Below, piece after piece: positions 25,608 through 33,134 of a stretch of 64,000 nucleotides of DNA (positions within the stretch are counted from its first letter, which is position 1; every line of letters starts with the position of its first letter). Source of the stretch: an uncultured Deefgea sp. (lineage in GTDB: Bacteria; Pseudomonadota; Gammaproteobacteria; Burkholderiales; Chitinibacteraceae); contig NZ_CAMTIA010000014.1 of assembly GCF_947072475.1 (NCBI RefSeq), forward strand, positions 1 to 64,000, read 5' to 3'. The notes beneath the pieces are model-generated. The model saw only the letters and a list, made by a program, of their open reading frames with translations. It ran no database searches and had not been told where the DNA came from. The translations under genes and the position numbers were made by a program.

Positions 25608-27154
25608 TGCTGGGCCTCAATCTTGGTCAGCGTTTGCAAAAAGTCGCGAGGATTTTGAAAGCCAATAACGCGCGGTTTTAATTCTTGCCCAGTTGATGAA
25701 TAAAAAATCAACGCGGGCGGCCCGTATAAACCAAAACGAGCCAAAAGGGCGGCATCGTCACGACTGTTTTGGGTGACATCGACCCGAATCAATACGATTT
25801 TTTCTAGTTTGGCCTGTACGGTGTTATCGCTTAATGTTTCGCGTTCAAATTCAATACAGCTCACACACCAATCGGCATAAAAATCGACCATGACCGGTTT
25901 GCCACGTGCCGCCAGTAGTGCTTGATCGAGCTGGCTCGATGAAGCCACAGTAGTCAAGTTAAGCTGGTGTGCCGCTGGGCGCAGATACACTTCCCACAAT
26001 GGGCGTGATACCCACAGCGCCATGCCCAGCAGCGCAATCCCAAAAGCGATTTTAATGCCGCGCATGATGCGGCCAGAAAGTCGCGGCAAGATGGTCGAAC
26101 CAAATGCTCCGATGAGCAGTAAAGGCACGCCGAGTCCGAGCGCCATCACATACAGTGCCGCGCCACCGAGGAGTAAATCACTGGTTGTACCTAGATAAGC
26201 TAGCGCTGCCGCCAGTGGTGGCGCAATGCAAGGACCTACCAATAACGCAGACAATAGCCCCATCACAAACACCGATAGCCAGCGGCCACCCGGTAAGCGA
26301 TTGGCAAGGTTATTGATAAAATTGTGCGGGCCTTGTGGGAGTTGCAGATGAAAAACGCCGAGCATAGCCAGCGCCATCATGACAAAAAATAAGGCAAATG
26401 CCGCAATCACAATCGGTTGCTGCAAGAACACCACTAATAAAGTACCGGTTGCCGCCGCCGCAATGCCAATCGCGGTATACGCCAGTGCCATGCCTTGTAC
26501 ATACATAAAAGTAAGGGCAAAAGCTTGCCAGCGTTGTGGCTTAATTTGTTTGGCGTTATGGCCAATGACAATCCCAGACACGATTGGAATAAGTGGATAC
26601 ATGCAGGCGGTGAGTGCTAGGCCAATGCCGGCCAAAAAAAACACGCCCAGCGTGCCAAGAAAACTGCCAGCAAAATAATCGGGTTCATCTTGCGATGGGG
26701 GATTATTACTATTGCTGCCAAATAAATCACTCACGGCTTTATTTTGGGTATTTTTCCCAGCTTGTAAAATTTGGGTTTGTGGCGGGTAGCAAATTCCCGC
26801 ATCGGCACAACCTTGATATTTGAAGGTAATCGGCAGCGTCGCGTCGACGGCTTGTTTGAATTTCAGCACAATGCGGGTATCGTGTTTATAGACTTCGACT
26901 CGACCAAAGCTGGGATCGTCTTTCATCTCGCCTTTGGGAAATACCGTTTCGATCTCGTGACCGTTCGCGGCAAAACTGATTCGATCACGATACAAATAAT
27001 ATTGTGGTGCCACGGTAAAATCGGCGGCTAAAGTTTGCGGATCGAGCTGAAGCAATTTGGGAATAAATGCTTGATCCGGAGGTAATAGCTCGGTTTGAGC
27101 TTGCAAGCTAAAAGAAATAAAGATTAAAAAAATGAAGCTTAAAAATCGATGCAT
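25604..27154 (-). CDS. dsbD: Thiol:disulfide interchange protein DsbD
   Basis: A 516-residue protein: signal peptide, N-terminal periplasmic immunoglobulin-like domain with redox cysteines in CADAGICYPP, eight-span membrane domain with cysteines in LTACMYPLIP and VGPCIAPPLA, and a C-terminal thioredoxin domain with DWCVSCIEFE. It transfers electrons from cytoplasmic thioredoxin to periplasmic acceptors such as TlpA/DsbC-type proteins. It is somewhat shorter than E. coli DsbD but has all three modules. Its ATG immediately follows the cutA stop codon (TAAATG) and its stop overlaps the tlpA start. Confidence 0.95.
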   Translation of the reverse strand: MHRFLSFIFLIFISFSLQAQTELLPPDQAFIPKLLQLDPQTLAADFTVAPQYYLYRDRISFAANGHEIETVFPKGEMKDDPSFGRVEVYKHDTRIVLKFKQAVDATLPITFKYQGCADAGICYPPQTQILQAGKNTQNKAVSDLFGSNSNNPPSQDEPDYFAGSFLGTLGVFFLAGIGLALTACMYPLIPIVSGIVIGHNAKQIKPQRWQAFALTFMYVQGMALAYTAIGIAAAATGTLLVVFLQQPIVIAAFALFFVMMALAMLGVFHLQLPQGPHNFINNLANRLPGGRWLSVFVMGLLSALLVGPCIAPPLAAALAYLGTTSDLLLGGAALYVMALGLGVPLLLIGAFGSTILPRLSGRIMRGIKIAFGIALLGMALWVSRPLWEVYLRPAAHQLNLTTVASSSQLDQALLAARGKPVMVDFYADWCVSCIEFERETLSDNTVQAKLEKIVLIRVDVTQNSRDDAALLARFGLYGPPALIFYSSTGQELKPRVIGFQNPRDFLQTLTKIEAQQ

Positions 27155-27490
27155 TTAGTTGCTCTCAGCAGTAGCGGTACGAACCCAATCGAGATAAGCA
27201 GGTAAGCCTGCCGTAACGGGAATGGCGATAATTTCAGCGATTGTATAAGGGTGATGAGTTTGTAACCAGTTTTCAAGTTGGCAATAGTTGGCGCGAGTGG
27301 TTTTGATCATCAGCGGAACTTCTGTGGCATTTTCTAACCTATTCTCCCAATGGTAAATAGATTCCACAGCAGGTAAAACATTCACACAAGCGGCTAGTTT
27401 TTCTTTAACCAAACCCGATGCCAATTGCTTGGCAGTGGCAAGATCGGGGCAGTTGCACCACACGATTAAAATTTCAGTTGGAGTTGTCAT
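27155..27490 (-). CDS. cutA: Divalent cation tolerance protein CutA
   Basis: The 111-residue trimer-forming protein matches CutA: VWCNCPD near the start, LAACVNVLP at about 33-41, ESIYHWENRLE, and HPYTIAEIIAIP at about 81-92. It is linked to copper and other divalent metal tolerance, mechanism unclear. It heads the cutA-dsbD-tlpA operon as in E. coli, where cutA lies before dsbD. Its start codon overlaps the start codon of the divergent fxsA-like gene in the tetranucleotide CATG. Confidence 0.95.
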   Translation of the reverse strand: MTTPTEILIVWCNCPDLATAKQLASGLVKEKLAACVNVLPAVESIYHWENRLENATEVPLMIKTTRANYCQLENWLQTHHPYTIAEIIAIPVTAGLPAYLDWVRTATAESN

Positions 27491-27902
27491 GCCTTACCTT
27501 TTGTTCGGATGCCTATTGGCTTATCCTTTTCTTGAAGTCATGTCTTTGATTTGGCTTGCCGATACCATCGGCACTTTTTGGACGCTGATTTGGGTTATCG
27601 CATCGTTTTGCTTGGGTATTTTGATGCTACGTCATCATCGCTTGGCGATGGGTTTAAAGCTGATGCACGATGTTCGCACTGGCCAAGTTGGCATCAATAG
27701 TTTATTAGGCATTGCGCGCTATTTTATTGCTGCGGTGCTGTTGCTGATTCCGGGTTTAATCAGCGATGTAATCGCTTTGGTTTTGCTTTTGCCATGGAAA
27801 AACAAATCCACCATCGGCCAGCCTAGGCCAGACGATGGCATCATTGAGGCGGAGTATCGCCGAGTTGATCCTGTCGATACCACGCCACGTATTGATCGCT
27901 AA
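27489..27902 (+). CDS. fxsA: FxsA-family inner-membrane protein
   Basis: A 137-residue membrane protein starting MPYLLFGCLLAYPFLEVMSL, with three or four membrane segments and the family motif RTGQ..GIARYFIAAVLLLIPGLISDVI (separated blocks). FxsA (suppressor of F exclusion of phage T7) has no defined biochemical role. The frame is open upstream, but the conserved protein begins at 27489 with GGAG seven bases before it. The start codon shares two bases with the divergent cutA start. The hydrophilic tail ends one base before the stop of yggU. Confidence 0.88.
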   Translation: MPYLLFGCLLAYPFLEVMSLIWLADTIGTFWTLIWVIASFCLGILMLRHHRLAMGLKLMHDVRTGQVGINSLLGIARYFIAAVLLLIPGLISDVIALVLLLPWKNKSTIGQPRPDDGIIEAEYRRVDPVDTTPRIDR

Positions 27903-27903
27903 G

Positions 27904-28197
27904 TTAAGCTGGGTTTAGCTTCTCGGGCGATACCTTGCTTCCTGTGATGGTGAAAACTTTATTTTGTGTGTTTTCACCACTACTGAGCCCCACTTGCTGT
28001 GGGCGAACGCCAAATTGATCGGCCAGCCAAGTGACCAAACACACATTCATTTTGTGGCTCACAGGGGGCGTTGCCACCCTGATTTTTAAGGCATCCCCAT
28101 AATAGCCAAGACATTCGGTTTTTTTGCCACTGGCTTGTACGTGCAAACGTAAAATGAGGGTTGTTCCGTTTTGAGTGAACCAGCGATTGTGCGCCAT
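27904..28197 (-). CDS. yggU: DUF167 / YggU-family protein
   Basis: A 97-residue protein with the YggU pattern: LRLHVQASGKKTECLGYYGDALKIRV and PPVSHKMNVCLVTWLADQFGV (the P-x-x-G/H-x-A-N region), then VGLSSGENTQNKVFTI. Function is unknown; the family commonly follows yggT. Its ATG overlaps the yggT stop (TAATG), so translation is coupled. It ends back-to-back with fxsA, leaving one base between the stops. Confidence 0.9.
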   Translation of the reverse strand: MAHNRWFTQNGTTLILRLHVQASGKKTECLGYYGDALKIRVATPPVSHKMNVCLVTWLADQFGVRPQQVGLSSGENTQNKVFTITGSKVSPEKLNPA

Positions 28198-28784
28198 TAT
28201 GCAGTTACCACGACTTGTTGAAGAATCATCGGCTCCATTTGTGCGACAAACACATTGAGTAGGAGCTGAATGAATAAGATAAGAATAAATGGTGTGATAT
28301 CAATCCCACCAATCGGATGAATTACTTTCTGAATCGGCCGTAAAAACGGCGCAGTCAATCCGGTTAAAATCGCCATAAATGGATTGTAAGGCGATAGCCA
28401 GCTCATTAAGGCTTGGCCAATGACGGCGGCAAACAATAGATAGAGCGACATTTTGAACAGCTCAAGTGTCGCAATCAGCGTCAAAGCCAAAATTGAATTG
28501 CCTGACATAAAGTTAAACGGCCAAGGGCTAATTGCCAAGAGTGAGGCATGCATGGCGAGCGCAAATAGCCAAGCAAAACCTAGGCTGGTGCTGTCATAGC
28601 CTTTAAATGGTGGAATAAAGCGGCGAATTGGCAATACGATCCAATTGGTGAGCGCCAGCGCAAATTGGCCGATTGGATTACGAAATGAAACTTGAGCCGC
28701 TTGTAAATAAAATCGAACCAAAAGCAATAAAATGAAGAAGTCGAGTACATTGCGGATTAAAAAATCGAGTACGCTGGTGAGCAT
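28197..28784 (-). CDS. yggT: YggT-family membrane protein
   Basis: A 195-residue inner-membrane protein with two YggT units, each with two helices: FFILLLLVRFYLQAAQVSF with NPIGQFALALTNWIVLPIRR in the first and LSPYNPFMAILTGLTAPFLRPIQK in the second. The family is linked to osmotic tolerance and, in distant relatives, cell division-type functions. A strong TAGGAGG precedes the ATG. It lies between proC and yggU in the conserved yggS-proC-yggT-yggU order. Confidence 0.92.
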   Translation of the reverse strand: MLTSVLDFLIRNVLDFFILLLLVRFYLQAAQVSFRNPIGQFALALTNWIVLPIRRFIPPFKGYDSTSLGFAWLFALAMHASLLAISPWPFNFMSGNSILALTLIATLELFKMSLYLLFAAVIGQALMSWLSPYNPFMAILTGLTAPFLRPIQKVIHPIGGIDITPFILILFIQLLLNVFVAQMEPMILQQVVVTA

Positions 28785-28796
28785 AAAGCCTCCTAT

Positions 28797-29624
28797 TTAT
28801 GGTTCTGATTGTTCTGGATTTCGGCCGAGCTCATCACCTAGCTCGACTGAGCGCGCAGCCGCAGCAGCGGCGGCGGCAATCAATGTTGCGCGTACATTGT
28901 GCGATTGCAAGGTTTGAATCGCTCGCTCTGTCGTTCCCCCTTTAGAAGTCACTTTGACTTGTAAAGTTCCTGCGTCATCTGGGCTAGCCAGCGCCAGTTT
29001 GACCGCACCAGCAAAAGTTTGGTAGGCCAGTTTATTGGCGATGTCGGCATCAAAGCCTTGTGCCAAAGCCGCCGCTTGCAAGGCTTCCATCAAATAAAAC
29101 ACATACGCCGGGCCACTGCCTGAAATCGCGGTAATCCCATCCATTTGCGATTCATCGTTAACCCAAACTTGCTCACCAATGGACGCTAAAATACGCGTAG
29201 TTAAGGCTTTGTCGGTGTCGGTTACGTGTTCTGTCGCATACACCCCAGAAATCCCCGCTTGAACTAAAGCCGGTGTATTGGGCATCACGCGAACGATGCG
29301 TTGATAGCCACCCAGCCATTGGCTGATGGTGGCTGCGCGAATGCCAGCAGCGATTGAGATCACCAAAGCATGATTCAATTGCGGCAGGATGCTTTGGGCA
29401 ACGGTGCGAAATTGTTGCGGTTTAATGGCGAAAATAATCGCTTGGCTGGCAGGCAACGCTTCTTCGGGGGCGCTGCAACTAATGCCATATTGCTGTGCAA
29501 GTTCAGCGCGTTTATTGGCATCGGGCTCAACCACGTGGATGTCTTGCCCTTTAAAGCCTTGTGACAACATGCCGCCAATCATCGCGCTGGCCATATTGCC
29601 ACCGCCAATATAAGTAATTTTCAT
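28797..29624 (-). CDS. proC: Pyrroline-5-carboxylate reductase
   Basis: The 275-residue enzyme catalyses the last step of proline synthesis with NADPH. The nucleotide motif IGGGNMASAMIGG is at residues 5-17, VRVMPNTPA at about 118-126, and the family signature for substrate binding near GSGPAYVFYLMEAL and SKGGTTERAI. Length is typical. It is in the run with yggS upstream and yggT 12 bases downstream. Confidence 0.96.
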   Translation of the reverse strand: MKITYIGGGNMASAMIGGMLSQGFKGQDIHVVEPDANKRAELAQQYGISCSAPEEALPASQAIIFAIKPQQFRTVAQSILPQLNHALVISIAAGIRAATISQWLGGYQRIVRVMPNTPALVQAGISGVYATEHVTDTDKALTTRILASIGEQVWVNDESQMDGITAISGSGPAYVFYLMEALQAAALAQGFDADIANKLAYQTFAGAVKLALASPDDAGTLQVKVTSKGGTTERAIQTLQSHNVRATLIAAAAAAAARSVELGDELGRNPEQSEP

Positions 29625-29673
29625 GGTTATTTGCTGTCCTGATCAAACCGTGTGCCTGAGCATCGTACGGCGT

Positions 29674-30369
29674 TCATGATGAATAATGTCGCTGGCCAAA
29701 AATGGCGCTACCAATACGCACTAAAGTTGAGCCAGCGGCAATGGCTGACTCTAAATCGTTCGACATCCCCATTGATAGGGTGTCTAAGGCGTATCCGCGT
29801 GCTTGGAGTTGCGCTTTTAATTGCACTAAAACTAAAAATTGCTGTGCCAGTAGGGTTGAATCATGGCTTGATTCAGGGATGCACATCAAGCCACGTAAGC
29901 AAAGTTGCGGTAATTTGGCCACTTGCTCAGCCAAAGCCAAGACTTGCTCTGGCGCGACGCCTGATTTTGTTGTTTCGCCCGAAACGTTCACTTGCAGACA
30001 AATATTGATAGGTGGCAAATGAGTCGGTCGTTGAGCTGACAAACGTTCGGCAATTTTTAATCGTTCTATCGTATGCACCCACGCGGCGTTTTCAGCGACT
30101 AAACGGGTTTTATTGCTCTGTAAAGGACCAATAAAATGCCATTCAATGTCGTTATATTCCGCCAGTATTTGGCATTTATTGGCGAGTTCTTGCGCATAGT
30201 TTTCACCGAATGCGCGTTGACCGAATTGATAGAGAGCTTGAATATCGGCAGCAGGAAAGGTTTTACTCACCGCTAACAGCTTCACCGCTGCGGGGTTTCG
30301 CCCTACAGCTGTGCACGCAGTGTCAATCCTCGCCTGTACGCCTTGCAATGCAGTAAAAATCGTTGCCAT
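29674..30369 (-). CDS. yggS: PLP homeostasis protein YggS
   Basis: A 231-residue single-domain PLP-binding TIM-barrel protein (PLPBP family). The PLP lysine is in LLAVSKTFPA at about residue 36, with FGENYAQE, WHFIGPLQSNK and the phosphate-binding SMGMSNDLESAIAAGSTLVRIG (end blocks) conserved. It maintains vitamin B6 balance and amino-acid metabolism rather than catalysing a reaction. It is divergent from pilT, an arrangement shared by many beta- and gammaproteobacteria, and leads the proC operon. Confidence 0.95.
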   Translation of the reverse strand: MATIFTALQGVQARIDTACTAVGRNPAAVKLLAVSKTFPAADIQALYQFGQRAFGENYAQELANKCQILAEYNDIEWHFIGPLQSNKTRLVAENAAWVHTIERLKIAERLSAQRPTHLPPINICLQVNVSGETTKSGVAPEQVLALAEQVAKLPQLCLRGLMCIPESSHDSTLLAQQFLVLVQLKAQLQARGYALDTLSMGMSNDLESAIAAGSTLVRIGSAIFGQRHYSS

Positions 30370-30385
30370 AATGGGAAAATTAACT

Positions 30386-30421
30386 CAAAAGCCCAAGCCC
30401 ATGCTTAATGATGGGCTTTTG
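30386..30421 (+). terminator. Terminator-like hairpin upstream of pilT
   Basis: CAAAAGCCCA pairs with TGGGCTTTTG around a 16-base loop, followed by TTGGG. It lies between the divergent yggS and pilT starts, where a terminator is unexpected; it may be an attenuator in the pilT leader or an operator. The T run is short. Confidence 0.45.
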
Positions 30422-30457
30422 TTGGGCCAATTTGATGGATAAGAGGAAGAATTATAA

Positions 30458-31501
30458 ATGGAAATCTCAGAACTCTTAGCCTTTTCGGTAAAGAATAAAG
30501 CCTCCGATTTACACCTTTCCGCTGGTTTGCCACCGATGATTCGGGTTCATGGCGATGTTCGGCGCATTAACTTACCGGCAATGGAGCATAAAGACGTCCA
30601 CGATATGGTGTACGACATTATGAATGATGGCCAGCGAAAAATTTACGAAGACACCCTCGAATGCGATTTTTCCTTTGAAATTCCCAATTTAGCGCGTTTT
30701 CGGGTGAATGCCTTTGTGCAAAATCGCGGCGCTGGTGCGGTATTTCGGACGATTCCCTCTAAGGTGCTGTCATTAGAAGAACTGGGCTGCCCCAAAGTCT
30801 TTCAGGACATCGCACAAAACCCACGTGGTTTGGTGCTCGTTACTGGGCCAACCGGTTCAGGTAAATCAACCACACTCGCGGCCATGGTGAACTTCATTAA
30901 CGACAATGAATACGGCCATATTTTGACGGTGGAAGACCCGATTGAATTTGTGCATCAATCCAAAAAATGCCTTATCAATCAGCGAGAAGTTGGCCCACAT
31001 ACGATGTCGTTTTCGAATGCATTACGCAGCGCCTTACGGGAAGATCCGGATGTGATTTTGGTCGGTGAGATGCGCGATTTGGAAACCATTCGTTTGGCAC
31101 TCACCGCCGCAGAAACCGGGCATTTGGTGTTTGGCACCTTGCATACCACGTCGGCCGCAAAAACCATCGACCGGATTGTTGACGTTTTCCCTGCGGCAGA
31201 AAAAGAAATGGTGCGCTCGATGCTGTCTGAATCATTGCGTGCTGTGATTTCGCAAACCTTGCTAAAAACCAAAGATGGGCAAGGGCGCGTTGCCGCGCAT
31301 GAGATCATGATCGGGATTCCGGCGATTCGAAATTTAATCCGCGAAAATAAAATTGCGCAAATGTATTCATCGATTCAAACCGGCTCCCAATATGGCATGC
31401 AAACCTTGGATCAATGTCTGCAAAATTTAGTGCAACGTAATGTCGTGTCAATTATCGATGCGCGTGGTAAAGCGGCGATTCCAGATAATTTTAAGGGTTA
31501 A
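30458..31501 (+). CDS. pilT: Type IV pilus retraction ATPase PilT
   Basis: The 347-residue hexameric ATPase powers pilus retraction, twitching and DNA uptake. Motifs: Walker A GPTGSGKST at about 128-136, Asp box ILTVEDPIEFVH, Walker B DPDVILVGEMRD, His box TGHLVFGTLHT, and the PilT-specific AIRNLIRENK retraction motif near residue 290. AGAGGAAG lies upstream of the ATG. pilU follows 12 bases after the stop, so the two form an operon. Confidence 0.97.
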   Translation: MEISELLAFSVKNKASDLHLSAGLPPMIRVHGDVRRINLPAMEHKDVHDMVYDIMNDGQRKIYEDTLECDFSFEIPNLARFRVNAFVQNRGAGAVFRTIPSKVLSLEELGCPKVFQDIAQNPRGLVLVTGPTGSGKSTTLAAMVNFINDNEYGHILTVEDPIEFVHQSKKCLINQREVGPHTMSFSNALRSALREDPDVILVGEMRDLETIRLALTAAETGHLVFGTLHTTSAAKTIDRIVDVFPAAEKEMVRSMLSESLRAVISQTLLKTKDGQGRVAAHEIMIGIPAIRNLIRENKIAQMYSSIQTGSQYGMQTLDQCLQNLVQRNVVSIIDARGKAAIPDNFKG

Positions 31502-31513
31502 TTTCAGTCGATT

Positions 31514-32650
31514 ATGGAAAAAGAACAAGCAGCCAAGTTTATGCATGATTTATTGCGGCATATGCGCAGTAAAAATGCTTCGGATTTATTTATTACCGTT
31601 GATTTTCCGCCGGCAATGAAAATCGATGGTCGAGTGACCCCTGTTTCAAATCAGCAACTCACTGCACAACACACCAAAGAATTAGCGCGGGCGATTATGA
31701 ATGATCGTCAAGCCGAAGACTTTGAAGCCAATAAAGAATGTAATTTCGCGATTAGCCCTGGCTCAATGGGGCGTTTTCGGGTGAATGCATTTATGCAGCA
31801 AGGCCGTGTTGGCATGGTGCTGCGAACGATTAATTCAGAAATTCCAAAATTAGAAGAATTAAACCTGCCGCCAGTATTGCGGGATATTGCGATGACCAAG
31901 CGCGGTTTAGTAATTTTTGTTGGCGGGACCGGCTCAGGTAAATCAACGTCGTTGGCGGCCATGATTGGCCATCGCAATGAAAACGCCTATGACCATATCA
32001 TTACCATTGAAGACCCGATTGAATACGTGCATGAGCATAAAAATTCAATTATTACCCAGCGAGAAGTGGGGGTAGATACTGATTCTTGGATGGCAGCGCT
32101 GAAAAACACCTTGCGCCAAGCGCCGGATGTGATTTTGATTGGCGAAGTGCGCGATCGTGAAACCATGGATTACGCGATTGCTTTTGCCGAAACCGGCCAT
32201 CTTTGTATGGCAACCTTGCATGCCAACTCGGCCAATCAGGCACTGGATCGGATTATTAACTTTTTCCCTGAAGAGCGCCGCTCTCAGTTATTAATGGATT
32301 TATCGCTCAATTTAAAAGCCTTTGTGTCGCAACGCTTAGTGCCACATTTATCCGGTAAAGGCCGCGTTGCCGCCGTTGAAGTGATGCTCAATTCGCCATT
32401 GATTTCCGAGTTAATCTTTAAAGGCGAAGTTCACGAGATTAAAGAAATTATGAAAAAATCGCGTGAATTAGGCATGCAAACTTTTGACCAATCGCTATTT
32501 GATTTATTTGAAGCCAATCGTATTAGCTATGAAGATGCCTTGCGTAATGCCGATTCGGTGAATGATTTACGCTTGCAAATCAAATTAAATGGCGCAGAAT
32601 CGAAAAATCGTGACGTTTTGTCTGGTTTAGATCATCTTGATATCTTATAA
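31514..32650 (+). CDS. pilU: Type IV pilus retraction ATPase PilU
   Basis: A 378-residue PilT paralogue with Walker A GGTGSGKST at about 135-143, ITIEDPIEYVHEH, Walker B APDVILIGEVRD and HLCMATLHANS. PilU typically assists PilT and needs it for retraction. The N-terminal KNASDLFITVDFPPAMKIDG is the PilT/PilU N-domain. It follows pilT on the same strand, with a weak ribosome binding site, so coupling to pilT is likely. Confidence 0.96.
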   Translation: MEKEQAAKFMHDLLRHMRSKNASDLFITVDFPPAMKIDGRVTPVSNQQLTAQHTKELARAIMNDRQAEDFEANKECNFAISPGSMGRFRVNAFMQQGRVGMVLRTINSEIPKLEELNLPPVLRDIAMTKRGLVIFVGGTGSGKSTSLAAMIGHRNENAYDHIITIEDPIEYVHEHKNSIITQREVGVDTDSWMAALKNTLRQAPDVILIGEVRDRETMDYAIAFAETGHLCMATLHANSANQALDRIINFFPEERRSQLLMDLSLNLKAFVSQRLVPHLSGKGRVAAVEVMLNSPLISELIFKGEVHEIKEIMKKSRELGMQTFDQSLFDLFEANRISYEDALRNADSVNDLRLQIKLNGAESKNRDVLSGLDHLDIL

Positions 32651-33134
32651 ATTCAATTGTTAAGTGGTAAAGAGAAACACGCTTGATTCTGAGTGGCATT
32701 TGCTCAGCCAGCGAAGTATTGCATTCGCTGGACAGCTAGCGCCTACAAGTGCCAATCCGTTATTCGTGATTACTTAATCCAATGGCATTATTTTTGTCCT
32801 GCTGCGGCTCGATTTTATATTGGGCCGCAGCAGTTAATACCGCCATCCTGAGGCTGTGGATATTGACGATTTGCATTTAAACTGAGCAATAACAAATACA
32901 TTGCGCTGATTTTTATTAAAATACGCCAAGATATAAACAATCGAGCACGATTGATCGCTCGCTGTTTTTTTTCTACAATTGATCAAGGCAGACGATCGAT
33001 ATCGCAAGACTTGGCAGGTTTATTTCGCATGGATCGTTTGGTTTTTTAGAATGACTATTTGAGTTATCGTGTTATTATTTTTGCCGTGCGACGGTATTGA
33101 TTGATTTGTAATTAGATGTTTCTATGAAAAAATA
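32651..33134. other. Structured intergenic region between pilU and fimV
   Basis: No gene is supported. Two clean inverted repeats are present: CCAGCGAA (32708-32715) / TTCGCTGG (32724-32731), and CTGCTGCGGC (32799-32808) / GCCGCAGCAG (32824-32833). A third hairpin with a T run is listed separately at 32942-32972. The region must also hold the fimV promoter. Confidence 0.5.
32942..32972 (+). terminator. Probable intrinsic terminator before fimV
   Basis: CGAG-CGA and TCG-CTCG pair around TTGA with a two-base bulge, followed by CTG and an eight-base T run. It is about 290 bases past pilU, far for an operon terminator, so it may end a short noncoding transcript in this gap. Confidence 0.45.
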
